DNA from: Pseudomonadota bacterium
GTDB taxonomy: Bacteria; Pseudomonadota; Alphaproteobacteria; Rhizobiales; Rhizobiaceae
NCBI GenBank assembly: GCA_023444445.1
Contig: JAEXMK010000129.1
Coordinates: forward strand, 1-64,000
Reading direction: 5' to 3'
Length of the DNA: 64,000 nucleotides
Part shown: positions 39,441 through 48,807 of the stretch, in pieces
Layout of the letters: every line of letters begins with the position of its first letter
Numbering within the stretch: position 1 is the first letter of the stretch
Notes under the pieces: model-generated
What the model saw: only the letters and a program-made list of their open reading frames with translations
Told to the model about the DNA's origin: nothing
Databases searched by the model: none
Translations under genes and position numbers: made by a program

Positions 39441-40280
39441 TTACTGCGCGGCGGAAAGCTTCTTCTTCTGCTCTTCCATGTAGCCGATGCTTGGCAGGCG
39501 GTTGGCGTTGGCGAACTCGATCATCTTGCCGGAAGCGTGCAGCTCCTTGACGATCTTGTCGAGAGCGGCCTGCGTGTCAGCTTCGCCTTTGCGTAGCCAG
39601 ATTACGGAGTCGGAAGGAATGAGGTCGGTAGGGATAAGGATGCCGTAATCCTTCCACTCATCGGCGCGGTCCTGAAGCATCAGGCTCAGCGTGCCGTTGA
39701 CGTGAACGGAGACATCGCAATTGCCGCCCTTGAGCGCCAACAGCGATTCCGGCTGGCTCGGCAGTGCCTTCACCTGCGCGCCGTATTGCTCAATGAGTGG
39801 CTGGGTGTAGTTGGAGCCCTGCGAAACGCAGGCGATCTTGCCCTTGAGGTCCGACCAGTCCTTGATGCCGCTATCCTTGCGGCCGATGGCAGCGCCACCC
39901 TGGCGGTCATAGGGGGTCGGGACGTAATCGAGCGTTTTGGCGCGCTCTTCAGTGTATTGCATGTTGGCGATCAGAATATCGACCTTGCCCTGCTGCAGGA
40001 ACTGCACGCGGTTGGGCGGGGTCACAGTTTCTGTGACCAGTTCAACGCCGAGACCGGCGGCCAGCGCCTTGGCGACATCGATGTTGAGGCCCTTCTGCTC
40101 CTGCGTCTTCGGATCAATGAAGCCGAATGGCGCGCCGGACAGGATCACGCCGACGGTGAGCTTGCCGCGACCCTTGATCCGGTCAAGCGTCGCATCCGCG
40201 TGAGCGGCTGTGGCCATCGAAGCGATGACGACGGTTCCGGCGATGAGTTTTGCGGCGAATTTGGGGAGGGAGAGGGCCAT
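39441..40280 (-). CDS. Polar amino acid ABC transporter substrate-binding protein
   Basis: The 279-residue protein has a signal peptide (to about AAHA, residue 27) and the SBP family 3 pattern: LDRIKGRGKLTVGVILSGAP, GLNIDVAKALAAGL, then QGKVDILIANMQYTEERAK. Cys residues in IACVSQGSN and GGNCDVSV may form a disulfide. ATG 40280 is chosen because the longer frame to 40352 would precede the signal peptide. As the first gene of a six-gene unit, it defines what is imported; residues alone do not identify the ligand. Confidence 0.9.
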   Translation of the reverse strand: MALSLPKFAAKLIAGTVVIASMATAAHADATLDRIKGRGKLTVGVILSGAPFGFIDPKTQEQKGLNIDVAKALAAGLGVELVTETVTPPNRVQFLQQGKVDILIANMQYTEERAKTLDYVPTPYDRQGGAAIGRKDSGIKDWSDLKGKIACVSQGSNYTQPLIEQYGAQVKALPSQPESLLALKGGNCDVSVHVNGTLSLMLQDRADEWKDYGILIPTDLIPSDSVIWLRKGEADTQAALDKIVKELHASGKMIEFANANRLPSIGYMEEQKKKLSAAQ

Positions 40281-40453
40281 GGGTATTTCCTTTTGCTTGT
40301 GGCTGGAACCTACATGACGCGCTCGCAGAGAGCGAGAATTGGCATTGCGCAAAAAATACTATGAATAGAAATGAGTTCCAATAATGTTCTCAGGCGGAAA
40401 AAATATCCCAATAATTTAGAATCGTAGAATCTTGTTCTTTAGGTCTTAACCGG

Positions 40454-40494
40454 GTGCGGCTTGGTTCAACCAAGAGGCGAGAACCAAGCCGCAC
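40454..40494 (-). terminator. Terminator hairpin after maeB
   Basis: A 13-bp perfect stem (40454-40466 with 40482-40494) lies 11 bases beyond the malic enzyme stop on the minus strand. A T-run follows only weakly, so it may also protect the mRNA end. Confidence 0.65.
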
Positions 40495-40504
40495 TGCCTG
40501 TCAA

Positions 40505-42793
40505 TTATCGTCCGGCATTATAGGCTGCGATTGCTGCCATATTGACGATATCGCTGTCTTTCGCACCCATCGAGGTGATCTGCACCGATTTGTCGAGGCC
40601 GACGAGAAGAGGGCCGATCACGGTCGCACCGCCCAGTTCCTGCAGCATCTTTGTGGAGATGGAGGCGGAATGGATGGCGGGCATGACCAGCACGTTGGCG
40701 GCGCCAGAAAGCCGGGCGAAGGGGTATTGGCTCTGCATGCGGTGATGGTTCAGTGCCACATCCGCCGACATTTCGCCATCGACCTCGAAGTTGACGTTGC
40801 GCTTGTCGAGAATTTTCACCGCCTCACGCACCTTGTCGGAGCGTTCGCCGACCGGCTGGCCGAAGGTGGAATAGGCGAGCATCGCGACCCGCGGCTCATA
40901 ACCGAAACGGCGGGCGAGGCCGGCTGCTTCTTCGGCGATATCGGCAAGGTCTTCCGCATTCGGCATGTCATGCACGGCGGTATCGGCCACGAAGACGGTG
41001 CGGTTGCGCGACACGACCAGCGAAACGCCGATAACGCGGTGGCCGGGCTTGGTGTTGATGCAGCGGCGTATATCTTCAAGCGCCGTGGAATAATTGCGGG
41101 TCACGCCTGTCACCACCGCGTCCGCATCACCCATCGCCACCATGCAGGCGGCGAAATGGTTGCGGTCATTGTGGATCAGGCGCTGCACGTCGCGCAGCAG
41201 GAAACCGCCGCGCTGCAGCCGCGCATAGAGGTAATCGACATAGGCGTCGACGCGGCTGGAGAGGCGGGCGTTGGTGATTTCGATATTGGCGCGGTCCAGA
41301 TCGATGCCGGCGCGCTCCGCATTGGTCTTGATGATATCGTCACGGCCGAGCAGGATCGCGGTGCCAAGCCCTTGAGCGGTAAACGAAATCGCCGCGCGCA
41401 TGACCTGTTCTTCTTCCGCCTCGGCAAAAACGACGCGCTTGGGCGAGCGGCGGACCCGCTCGTAAAGACGCTGTGTGGTCGAGGCCATCGGGTCACGGCG
41501 GGCGGAAAGCTCGCGGGCATAGGCGTCGAGATCGGGTATTTCGCGCTGGGCGACGCCGGTTTCGATGGCGGCTTTTGCCACGGCGACCGGAATGGCCGAG
41601 ATCAGGCGCGGATCGAACGGAACTGGGATGATATATTGCGGCCCGAAACGCGGGCGGTTGCCTTGATAGGCGGCGGCCACATCGTCAGGCACGTCTTCAC
41701 GGGCAAGATCAGCGAGGGCCTGCGCGGCGGCGATCTTCATCGCATCGTTGATCTGGCGCGCGCGCACATCGAGCGCGCCGCGGAAAATATAGGGAAAGCC
41801 AAGAACGTTATTGACCTGGTTCGGATAATCGGAACGTCCAGTCGCCATGATGGCGTCGTCGCGGATGCGCGATACTTCTTCCGGTGTGATTTCCGGGTCA
41901 GGATTGGCCATTGCAAAGATAATCGGCTTCGGCGCCATGGAGCGGATCATTTCTTCGCTGAATGCGCCCTTCTGGGAAAGGCCGAACACCACGTCTGCAC
42001 CCTTCATCGCTTCTGCCAGTGTACGATTATTGGTCTTGACGGCGTGGGCGGATTTCCACTGGTTCATGCCTTCGGTGCGGCCCTGATAGATCACGCCCTT
42101 GGTATCGCAGAGCGTGATGTTTTCCGGGTTGAAACCCATGGCCTTGATGAGGTCCATGCAGGCAATCGCCGCAGCGCCGGCACCATTGCAGACCAGCTTC
42201 GTGGTCTTGAAGTCGCGGCCGGTCAGTTCGATGGCGTTGATGAGGCCGGCGGCGGCGATGATGGCGGTGCCGTGCTGGTCATCATGAAAGACAGGAATGT
42301 CCATCAGCTCGCGCAGGCGGCTTTCGATGATGAAACATTCCGGGGCCTTGATGTCTTCGAGATTGATGCCGCCGAAAGAAGGACCGAGATAACGCACGCA
42401 ATTGATGAATTCATCTGCGTCTTCGGTATCGACTTCAAGATCGATGGAATCGACATCCGCGAAACGCTTGAAGAGGACCGATTTGCCCTCCATGACGGGC
42501 TTGGAGGCCAGCGCGCCGAGATTGCCCAGCCCGAGGATGGCGGTGCCGTTGGAGATGACGGCCACCATGTTGCCGCGCGTCGTATAATCGTAAGCGCTCG
42601 CCGGATTTTCGGCTATGGCTTTCACCGGCACGGCCACGCCGGGCGAATAGGCGAGCGACAGATCCCGCTGTGTTGCCATCGGCTTCGTTGGGGTGATTTC
42701 CAGTTTGCCCGGCCTGCCCTGCGCGTGAAAATCCAGGGCTTCCTGATCCGTAACCGATGTTCTTGTGCTAGCGGGCTTTGTCGTGTCGGACAT
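40505..42793 (-). CDS. maeB: NAD(P)-dependent malic enzyme with phosphotransacetylase-like C-terminus
   Basis: The 762-residue protein has the MaeB arrangement seen in rhizobial Dme and Tme. Residues 1-430 are malic enzyme (KPMATQRDLSLAYSPGVAVP, the VEDTEDADEF-type metal region and PVFHDDQHGTAIIAAAGL). Residues 430-762 resemble phosphotransacetylase (VFAEAEEEQVMRAAISFTAQ) but act as a regulatory domain in known homologues. It decarboxylates malate to pyruvate in the cytoplasm. Sequence alone does not tell whether it prefers NAD (Dme) or NADP (Tme). It appears monocistronic. Confidence 0.92.
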   Translation of the reverse strand: MSDTTKPASTRTSVTDQEALDFHAQGRPGKLEITPTKPMATQRDLSLAYSPGVAVPVKAIAENPASAYDYTTRGNMVAVISNGTAILGLGNLGALASKPVMEGKSVLFKRFADVDSIDLEVDTEDADEFINCVRYLGPSFGGINLEDIKAPECFIIESRLRELMDIPVFHDDQHGTAIIAAAGLINAIELTGRDFKTTKLVCNGAGAAAIACMDLIKAMGFNPENITLCDTKGVIYQGRTEGMNQWKSAHAVKTNNRTLAEAMKGADVVFGLSQKGAFSEEMIRSMAPKPIIFAMANPDPEITPEEVSRIRDDAIMATGRSDYPNQVNNVLGFPYIFRGALDVRARQINDAMKIAAAQALADLAREDVPDDVAAAYQGNRPRFGPQYIIPVPFDPRLISAIPVAVAKAAIETGVAQREIPDLDAYARELSARRDPMASTTQRLYERVRRSPKRVVFAEAEEEQVMRAAISFTAQGLGTAILLGRDDIIKTNAERAGIDLDRANIEITNARLSSRVDAYVDYLYARLQRGGFLLRDVQRLIHNDRNHFAACMVAMGDADAVVTGVTRNYSTALEDIRRCINTKPGHRVIGVSLVVSRNRTVFVADTAVHDMPNAEDLADIAEEAAGLARRFGYEPRVAMLAYSTFGQPVGERSDKVREAVKILDKRNVNFEVDGEMSADVALNHHRMQSQYPFARLSGAANVLVMPAIHSASISTKMLQELGGATVIGPLLVGLDKSVQITSMGAKDSDIVNMAAIAAYNAGR

Positions 42794-42952
42794 TGGCTGA
42801 GTGTGCTTTCCTGTCGTTATCAGTATAAAAATATTCGTTGTTGTTAGGGTATTTTTTGCACGCCTGCCAAGCCTTGAATGTTGTTCAGTGCAGCAAATTT
42901 AAGCGTGATGAAATCTGCGTCCGATTCAATCGATTAAGTCCGCGTTTCCCCG

Positions 42953-43852
42953 TCATAGGCTTGGCTGGTAAGCTTGGCGGGCCATATTCACGAAGGCATC
43001 GACGTGGAGAGCAAACGGGCCGCGCCTGACGACCAGAACGCAATCAGACCATGCATCGGCGCTGTCGATCGGCACGCCGGCAATACCGCGTGTGGAGCGC
43101 ACGGTGCATTCCGGCAGGATGGAAATTCCCGCACCCGCTTCCACCAGCGCAAGGATGGTATTGATGTTGGCGATACGCATGCCGATTTGCGGTTCGCAAC
43201 CGGCATCCTCGAAAAGCGTTAGCGCATTGCTACTGAGGCCGAGACCGATCTCGTCGATCGGCAGCAGCAGTTTTTCCCGCGCGATATCGTTCACGGAAAC
43301 TCGCGAGCGGCTGGCAAGTGAATGCTGTTCCGGCAGGGCAACGCAAAGCCTCGAGCGATCGAAGGGCATCGCGCGCAAAGTCTGCGGCAGCGAGGGAAGA
43401 GGGGAGCGGATGAATGCGACGTCGGTCTTGCGGGTCGCCACCTGCTCGATCAGCTGTTCCATTGTCATGCCGGGCAACAGTTCGAGCGTCACATCGGGGT
43501 GTTCATCGCCATAACGGGTAATCAGCTTCGGCAGTTTGCGTTCCGCCATGACACTGGTGCCGTATCCAATGCGCAATGTGCCGAGCTGCCCGCGCCTGAT
43601 CTGCTGCGCCTTTTCCAGCGCGCCTTTGGTGCGGGCAAGGATCTCTTCCGCCTCGACGAGCATGGACTGGCCGGCCGGCGTGAGTTCTACCCCGCGATTG
43701 ATGCGATGAAAAAGCTTGAAGCCCAAATTTTCCTCCAGCTGACGGATACGCTGGGTCACGGCGGGCTGGGCGATGCCGAGCTGCACGGCGGCGGCGCGAA
43801 AGTTTCTGGTCTTTGCGGCTTCCACGAATATGGTAAGTTGGCGAATATCCAT
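42953..43852 (-). CDS. LysR-family transcriptional regulator
   Basis: The 299-residue regulator has an N-terminal winged helix-turn-helix (MDIRQLTIFVEAAKTRNFRA and QPAVTQRIRQLEENLG) and a LysR effector domain. The start at 43852 gives the canonical N-terminus; the longer open frame to 43933 adds 27 residues not seen in the family. It diverges from the PQQ dehydrogenase across about 400 bases and probably controls it, itself or the upstream malic enzyme. Confidence 0.88.
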   Translation of the reverse strand: MDIRQLTIFVEAAKTRNFRAAAVQLGIAQPAVTQRIRQLEENLGFKLFHRINRGVELTPAGQSMLVEAEEILARTKGALEKAQQIRRGQLGTLRIGYGTSVMAERKLPKLITRYGDEHPDVTLELLPGMTMEQLIEQVATRKTDVAFIRSPLPSLPQTLRAMPFDRSRLCVALPEQHSLASRSRVSVNDIAREKLLLPIDEIGLGLSSNALTLFEDAGCEPQIGMRIANINTILALVEAGAGISILPECTVRSTRGIAGVPIDSADAWSDCVLVVRRGPFALHVDAFVNMARQAYQPSL

Positions 43853-44252
43853 CGGCGGACCGGTCTTTGGGTTGTCGGACTTGGTGTGATATAAGTAAAG
43901 CTTATCAAAATTGACCATCTTGCGCATTGTCATCTTGTCGCAGGCGACGTTATACCGCAGCCAGTGTTTCGCTCGTTTTTGCCGCTTATGCAGGCTTTAG
44001 CGATGCGGACCGGGGAGGATTTGTTCAAGCATCTCGTCCGCCGTCCATAGGGCCGGCGGTTACTGCAGTGAATGGGTCAAAAATGACAGTCACGACGGAA
44101 GTCTTCCCCACCATAGTTCCCCGTTCAGCCGCGCCGCCCCAGGCGCACCTTCGCCTGGCCGTAGTGACGGCGGACTGTCCGGGCTATGCCGGACACTGAA
44201 CGATCATCGGGCTCAAGCCTTCTGGGCGGCTCTTCCAACCGGACATTTCTTC
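43853..44252. other. Intergenic region between LysR gene and PQQ dehydrogenase
   Basis: About 400 bases. A/T-rich sequence at 43885-43930, including the ATAAGTAAAGCTTATCA imperfect palindrome near 43890-43906, is a plausible LysR operator and promoter area. A 90-codon frame across 43927-44199 lacks a ribosome site and was not called. Confidence 0.45.
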
Positions 44253-46682
44253 ATGAGTAATCCAGCAAATTCACTATCGCTTCCAGCCAGATTATGGCTG
44301 TTGGTGCTCGGCGCGGTCATCGTCGCTGCGGGCCTGTTCTTCGCCATTGGCGGCGGCCAGCTCGTCGCCCTCGGCGGCAGCCTTTATTTCATTGTGGCGG
44401 GCATCGCGCTGATAGCCTCCGGCCTGCTTATCCTGCTGCGCAAGCCCACCGGCGCATTGATCTTCGGCCTTGTTGTCATCCTTAGTTGCGTGTGGGCCGT
44501 CTGGGAGGCCGGATTGCACTTCTGGCCCCTCATCTCGCGCCTGCTGGCATTGGGTGTGGGTGCAACGGTCGTTGCGCTTTCCTATCCGTTGCTGCGCCGC
44601 GCGGCTGGCAAAACGCCTGCCTATGGTACGTCCTTTGCCCTTGCCGCCGTTCTGGCCATCGCATCTGGTGCCGGTTTTGCCGGCATGTTCGTGGCGCATC
44701 CGACCGTCGCGTTTAATGGTGAGGTTGCAGCGCTGACGCCGGTAACCCCGGAAAAAGAACAGAAGAACTGGGAACATTACGGTAATACGGCTGGCGGCAG
44801 CCGTTTCGTGGCGCTTGATGAAATCACCCGTGACAACGTCAAGAACCTCGAAGTCGCCTGGACCTACCACACCGGTGATACCCCGATCAGCCCCGGCGCG
44901 AATGGTGCGGAAGATCAGGAAACCCCGCTGCAGGTTGGGGATACCGTGTTCCTGTGCACGCCGCACAACAATGTCATCGCTCTTGATGCCGATACCGGCG
45001 CGGAGAAGTGGAAGGCGGAAATCAACGCCAAATCCTCCGTCTGGATGCGTTGCCGCGGTCTTGCTTATTTCGATGCCAAGGCGCCGCTGAAGCAGCCGAC
45101 TGCGCCGGGCTCCACGCCCGTAACGCCGGCGGTGGTGGCCGAAGGCGCGCTTTGCCAGCGCCGTATTCTGATGAACACCATCAATGCGGAGCTCATCGCG
45201 CTTGACGCTGACACCGGTGCGTTTTGCCCCGATTTCGGCACCAATGGCCGCGTTGATCTGAAGATCGGTCTCGGTAATGCGCCTGATCCGCAATATGTGC
45301 TGACATCGGCACCCACGCTGGCCGGCACGACTGTCGTTGTCGGCGGCCGTATCGCCGATAACGTGCAGGTGGACATGCCCGGCGGTGTGATGCGCGGTTT
45401 CGACGTGGTAACGGGCGAGCTTCGCTGGGCTTTCGACCCCGGCAATCCTGATATCACCAAGCTGCCGCCCGAAGGACAGACCTATACGCGTTCCACGCCG
45501 AACGTCTGGGCATCCATGTCCTACGATCCGGACCTGAACACCGTCTTCATGCCCGTCGGCAGCCCTTCGGTCGATCTTTATGGGGCGACGCGTACGCCAC
45601 TGGACCATAAATACGGTGCTTCGATGCTGGCGCTTGACGCCACGACCGGTCGCGAAAAATGGGTCTACCAGACCGTTCATAACGACCTCTGGGACTTCGA
45701 CGTGCCGATGCAGCCGAGCTTCGTCGATTTCCCGAAGGCTGACGGGACGACTGTCCCGGCGCTCGTCTTCGGCACCAAGGCAGGGCAGATCTACGTGCTT
45801 GACCGCGCGACGGGCCAGCCGCTGACCAAGGTGGAAGAGGTTCCCGTCAAGGCCGGCAATATTCCTAACGAGCCCTATGCTCCCACACAGCCGCGTTCCG
45901 TTGGCATGCCGCAGATCGGTGCGCAGACACTGACGGAAGCCGATATGTGGGGTGCAACCCCGTTCGACCAGCTTTTGTGCCGCATCGCCTTCAAGGGCAT
46001 GCGTTATGAAGGCCTTTATACAGCGCCCGGCACGGATCTCTCGCTCGCCTTCCCGGGCTCGCTCGGCGGCATGAACTGGGGTGGTCTTTCGACAGACCCA
46101 ACGACCAACACTATTTTCGTTAATGACATGCGCCTCGGCCTCTGGATCCAGATGCAGGAAGCTGCGCCAACAAAGGCTGTCGCCAGCGGTGGCGAAAGCG
46201 TCAATACCGGCATGGGCGTCGTTCCGATGAAGGGCACACCCTACGCGGTGAACAAGAACCGCTTCCTGTCGGCTCTCGGCATTCCGTGCCAGGCGCCGCC
46301 CTATGGCACCATGACCGCGATCGACATGAAGACCCAGAAGATCAAGTGGCAGGTGCCGGTTGGCACTGTCGAAGATACGGGTCCGCTCGGCATCAAGATG
46401 GGCCTGCCGATCCCGATCGGCATGCCGACGCTCGGCGGTACGCTCGCCACCCAGGGTGGGCTGCTATTTATCGCCGGCACGCAGGATTATTATCTGCGCG
46501 CCTTCGATACGGCCACCGGCAAGGAAGTCTGGAAGGCCCGCCTTCCGGTCGGCAGCCAGGGCGGTCCGATGAGCTACAAGTCGCCGAAGACCGGCAAGCA
46601 ATATGTCGTCATCTCGGCCGGCGGCGCCCGCCAGTCTCCGGATCGTGGCGACTATGTCATCGCTTATGCGTTGCCGAACTGA
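44253..46682 (+). CDS. gcd: Membrane-bound PQQ-dependent glucose/quinate-type dehydrogenase
   Basis: The 809-residue quinoprotein has five N-terminal membrane helices (about residues 10-150) followed by an eight-bladed PQQ propeller. Seen are NWEHYGNTAGGSRFVALDEI at the propeller entry, the WTYHTGD blade, LWDFDVPMQPS near the active site and several ALDA-TG-EKW tryptophan-docking repeats. It oxidises glucose or a polyol/acid in the periplasm and passes electrons to ubiquinone. The size and helices match Gcd and QuiA. PQQ synthesis genes are not in the window. The ribosome site is weak. A strong terminator follows. Confidence 0.88.
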   Translation: MSNPANSLSLPARLWLLVLGAVIVAAGLFFAIGGGQLVALGGSLYFIVAGIALIASGLLILLRKPTGALIFGLVVILSCVWAVWEAGLHFWPLISRLLALGVGATVVALSYPLLRRAAGKTPAYGTSFALAAVLAIASGAGFAGMFVAHPTVAFNGEVAALTPVTPEKEQKNWEHYGNTAGGSRFVALDEITRDNVKNLEVAWTYHTGDTPISPGANGAEDQETPLQVGDTVFLCTPHNNVIALDADTGAEKWKAEINAKSSVWMRCRGLAYFDAKAPLKQPTAPGSTPVTPAVVAEGALCQRRILMNTINAELIALDADTGAFCPDFGTNGRVDLKIGLGNAPDPQYVLTSAPTLAGTTVVVGGRIADNVQVDMPGGVMRGFDVVTGELRWAFDPGNPDITKLPPEGQTYTRSTPNVWASMSYDPDLNTVFMPVGSPSVDLYGATRTPLDHKYGASMLALDATTGREKWVYQTVHNDLWDFDVPMQPSFVDFPKADGTTVPALVFGTKAGQIYVLDRATGQPLTKVEEVPVKAGNIPNEPYAPTQPRSVGMPQIGAQTLTEADMWGATPFDQLLCRIAFKGMRYEGLYTAPGTDLSLAFPGSLGGMNWGGLSTDPTTNTIFVNDMRLGLWIQMQEAAPTKAVASGGESVNTGMGVVPMKGTPYAVNKNRFLSALGIPCQAPPYGTMTAIDMKTQKIKWQVPVGTVEDTGPLGIKMGLPIPIGMPTLGGTLATQGGLLFIAGTQDYYLRAFDTATGKEVWKARLPVGSQGGPMSYKSPKTGKQYVVISAGGARQSPDRGDYVIAYALPN

Positions 46683-46707
46683 TCCTTGTGGTTCAATACT
46701 TTGATAA

Positions 46708-46740
46708 AGAAACCCCGGGAGATGATTCCGGGGTTTTTCT
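46708..46740 (+). terminator. Rho-independent terminator of gcd
   Basis: GAAACCCCGG pairs with CCGGGGTTTTTC around a nine-base loop and is followed by a T-rich stretch, about 25 bases after the dehydrogenase stop. Confidence 0.9.
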
Positions 46741-46960
46741 TTGTCTGCGTTCAGGAGAGCCGCCTTTTGCGCGGAACCTCGCCATCATCCTCGCGTTAGG
46801 AAAATAGGCCTGCCGGCAACACGCCGCCGTTCACCAAGCTTTCACAAGGCGAATTTATGAGCTTGAACTTGTCCGCCCGTGAACCGATGATGGCGGTATT
46901 TCGAAATATGTATATTGTCCGGCGCGCCGGTAAATTTTTTGAAGTTGGAAAGGTTTTGTC

Positions 46961-48391
46961 GTGAAGGAACAATCTCGAAAGATCACGCCGGTTCTTCTTG
47001 CTGGCGGAGCTGGCTCGCGGCTCTGGCCGGTATCGCGCGATCAGTTGCCCAAGCAGTTCCAGCCGCTTGTCGGCAATCTTTCGACCTATCAGCAAACGTT
47101 GAAGCGGGTCGGTGACAAGAGCCTTTATGCAGAGCCGCTGGTGATCACCAACGAGGATTTCCGTTTCTTCGCCCGCCGTCAGGCAGAAGAGATCGATCTG
47201 CCCGCGACGGTCGTGCTTGAACCTGCCCGCCGCGACAGCGCCGCTGCCATGGCCGCAGCCGCCGTACTGGCCGAGCGCCGCGAGCCTGGATGTCTGGTTC
47301 TGGCGCTTGCCGCCGACCATGTCGTGCTCGATCCCGACGCCTTTTCCGACGCCGTGAAGCTCGGGGCGAAAGCTGCCGATCAGGGCAACATCGTCGTTTT
47401 CGGTCTGGTGCCGACCGAACCTCGGACCTCCTACGGTTATATCAAGCCGGGTGATGCGATCGACGGCGAAAAAGACCTCAGCACCGTCGATGCCTTCGTG
47501 GAAAAGCCTGATGTGAAGACGGCAATCTCCTATCTCGAAAAGGGTTATCTGTGGAACTCCGGTAACTTCCTGTTCCGTTCCGATGTGATGATCGCCGAGC
47601 TGAAGGCTTTTGCACCGGAGATTCTGGCGGCGGTGACGCAGGCGGTCGAGCAATATGAAAGCGACCTTGGTTTCGTGCGCCTGCATCAGGCAAGCTTCGA
47701 AGCTTCCCCGAAGAATTCCATCGATTATGCCGTCATCGAAAAGACCAAGCGCATGGCTGTCGTGCACGGCCATTTCCGCTGGTCGGATATCGGCAGCTGG
47801 GACGCCATCTGGGAAATCGCCGACAAGCACGACAACGACAACGCGCTTGAGGGCGACGGCGTCTTCATCGATTCCGAGGGCTGCCTCATTCACTCCACAC
47901 AATTGCTGACGACGGTGGTTGGCGCCAAGGATCTGGTGGTTGTGGCCACCAAGGATGCAGTTCTGGTGGTGCCAAAGAACCGGGTGCAGGATGTGAAGGG
48001 ACTGGTGGAAAAGCTGAAAGCCAGCGACCACGCACCGCAGACGCAAAGCCACAAGCGCGTCTATCAACCCTGGGGCTTTATTGAACACATGTATGTGGAC
48101 GAGCGCTACCGGGTCGGTCACATCACCGTCGATCCCGGTCATCGTATCTCGTTCCAGAAACATTATCACCGCTCGGAACACTGGATCGTCGTCAAGGGAA
48201 CGGCGACCGTGACAATGGGGGACGAGACCCGGCTGCTGACGGAAAACCAGTCGGTCTATATCCCGATTGGCCAGCCGCACAGGCTGGCCAATGAGGGCCA
48301 GATTCCGCTTGAGCTCATCGAAATCCAGACCGGCGCCTATATCGGCGAGGATGATGTGATCCGCATCGAGGATGATTACAGGCGGCAATAA
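46961..48391 (+). CDS. manC: Mannose-1-phosphate guanylyltransferase/mannose-6-phosphate isomerase
   Basis: The 476-residue bifunctional enzyme has an N-terminal nucleotidyltransferase (VLLAGGAGSRLWPVSRDQLP, then FVEKPD) and a C-terminal type II isomerase cupin (HRISFQKHYHRSEHWIVVKG, then PIGQPHRLAN). It makes GDP-mannose for exopolysaccharide or lipopolysaccharide; rhizobial copies are also called noeJ. GTG at 46961 follows GGAAAGG by about 8 bases. No other polysaccharide gene is adjacent. The 3' end overlaps, on the opposite strand, a remnant of a membrane protease gene. Confidence 0.92.
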   Translation: MKEQSRKITPVLLAGGAGSRLWPVSRDQLPKQFQPLVGNLSTYQQTLKRVGDKSLYAEPLVITNEDFRFFARRQAEEIDLPATVVLEPARRDSAAAMAAAAVLAERREPGCLVLALAADHVVLDPDAFSDAVKLGAKAADQGNIVVFGLVPTEPRTSYGYIKPGDAIDGEKDLSTVDAFVEKPDVKTAISYLEKGYLWNSGNFLFRSDVMIAELKAFAPEILAAVTQAVEQYESDLGFVRLHQASFEASPKNSIDYAVIEKTKRMAVVHGHFRWSDIGSWDAIWEIADKHDNDNALEGDGVFIDSEGCLIHSTQLLTTVVGAKDLVVVATKDAVLVVPKNRVQDVKGLVEKLKASDHAPQTQSHKRVYQPWGFIEHMYVDERYRVGHITVDPGHRISFQKHYHRSEHWIVVKGTATVTMGDETRLLTENQSVYIPIGQPHRLANEGQIPLELIEIQTGAYIGEDDVIRIEDDYRRQ

Positions 48392-48689
48392 CTGCCACTT
48401 CTGGCGAAACGGCATGATGAAGGCGAGGCGGATGACGATCCGGCTCTCCTTTTCCTTTTTTGGAGATGAGCTCGTTCACGCAATGGGCAAAGGCATGGGA
48501 AAACATCGCCGCGTCCAGCTCTCGCCGCCAAAACAGCCAGCCGAACAGCAGGCCGGGGATGAAATTGGCAAGCAGAATCGCAATGATCAATAATGGTTGT
48601 GGCCGCGAGATAATCGCAAACAGAATTGGCACGTGACCAGCTGCGAAGAGAACAGCGGCCATGATGATGGCACTCCATAACAGGCCCAT
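48315..48689 (-). pseudogene. Remnant of a CPBP intramembrane metalloprotease gene
   Basis: The frame encodes membrane-like sequence with two CPBP-type motifs: the LFAAGHVPILF helix (motif 2 His) and LLFGWLFWRRELDAAMFSHA with a final SHAFAHCVNE (motifs 3-4). The motif 1 Glu-Glu pair and the N-terminal helices are missing, and an in-frame stop lies just upstream (about 48710). Resemblance ends near 48450; the rest of the frame runs antisense through the end of manC. It looks like the C-terminal third of a broken gene. Confidence 0.55.
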
Positions 48690-48778
48690 TTTCCGACCGT
48701 TTAAAAGGCTTCACGAAGTGGCGTGGAGATTCGTATTTTAGGCGGTTGCCTAATCAAAAATCTTCGCATAGGTTCCAA

Positions 48779-48792
48779 CTGTAACGTTTCAG
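48779..48792. promoter_or_regulatory. LacI-type operator candidate 1
   Basis: CTGTAACGTTTCAG is a near-palindrome with a central CG, typical of LacI-family sites. It ends 15 bases before the sugar-binding protein ATG and differs by one base from the perfect palindrome at 50159. Confidence 0.6.
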
Positions 48793-48807
48793 TGAGGGAG
48801 GAGACTC

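Noticed and set aside
40454..42847. 797-codon plus-strand frame opposite maeB
   Set aside because: Long only because the true gene on the other strand has strong codon bias; it shows no domains, while maeB has all its motifs.
43927..44199. 90-codon frame in the LysR-gcd spacer
   Set aside because: It has no ribosome site and crosses the likely promoter region; composition is not protein-like.
48779..48792. The CTGTAA motif also appears near 8187 (within the CAACTGTAA of the riboswitch)
   Set aside because: There it is the invariant core of the cobalamin aptamer and has no palindromic partner, so it is not an operator.
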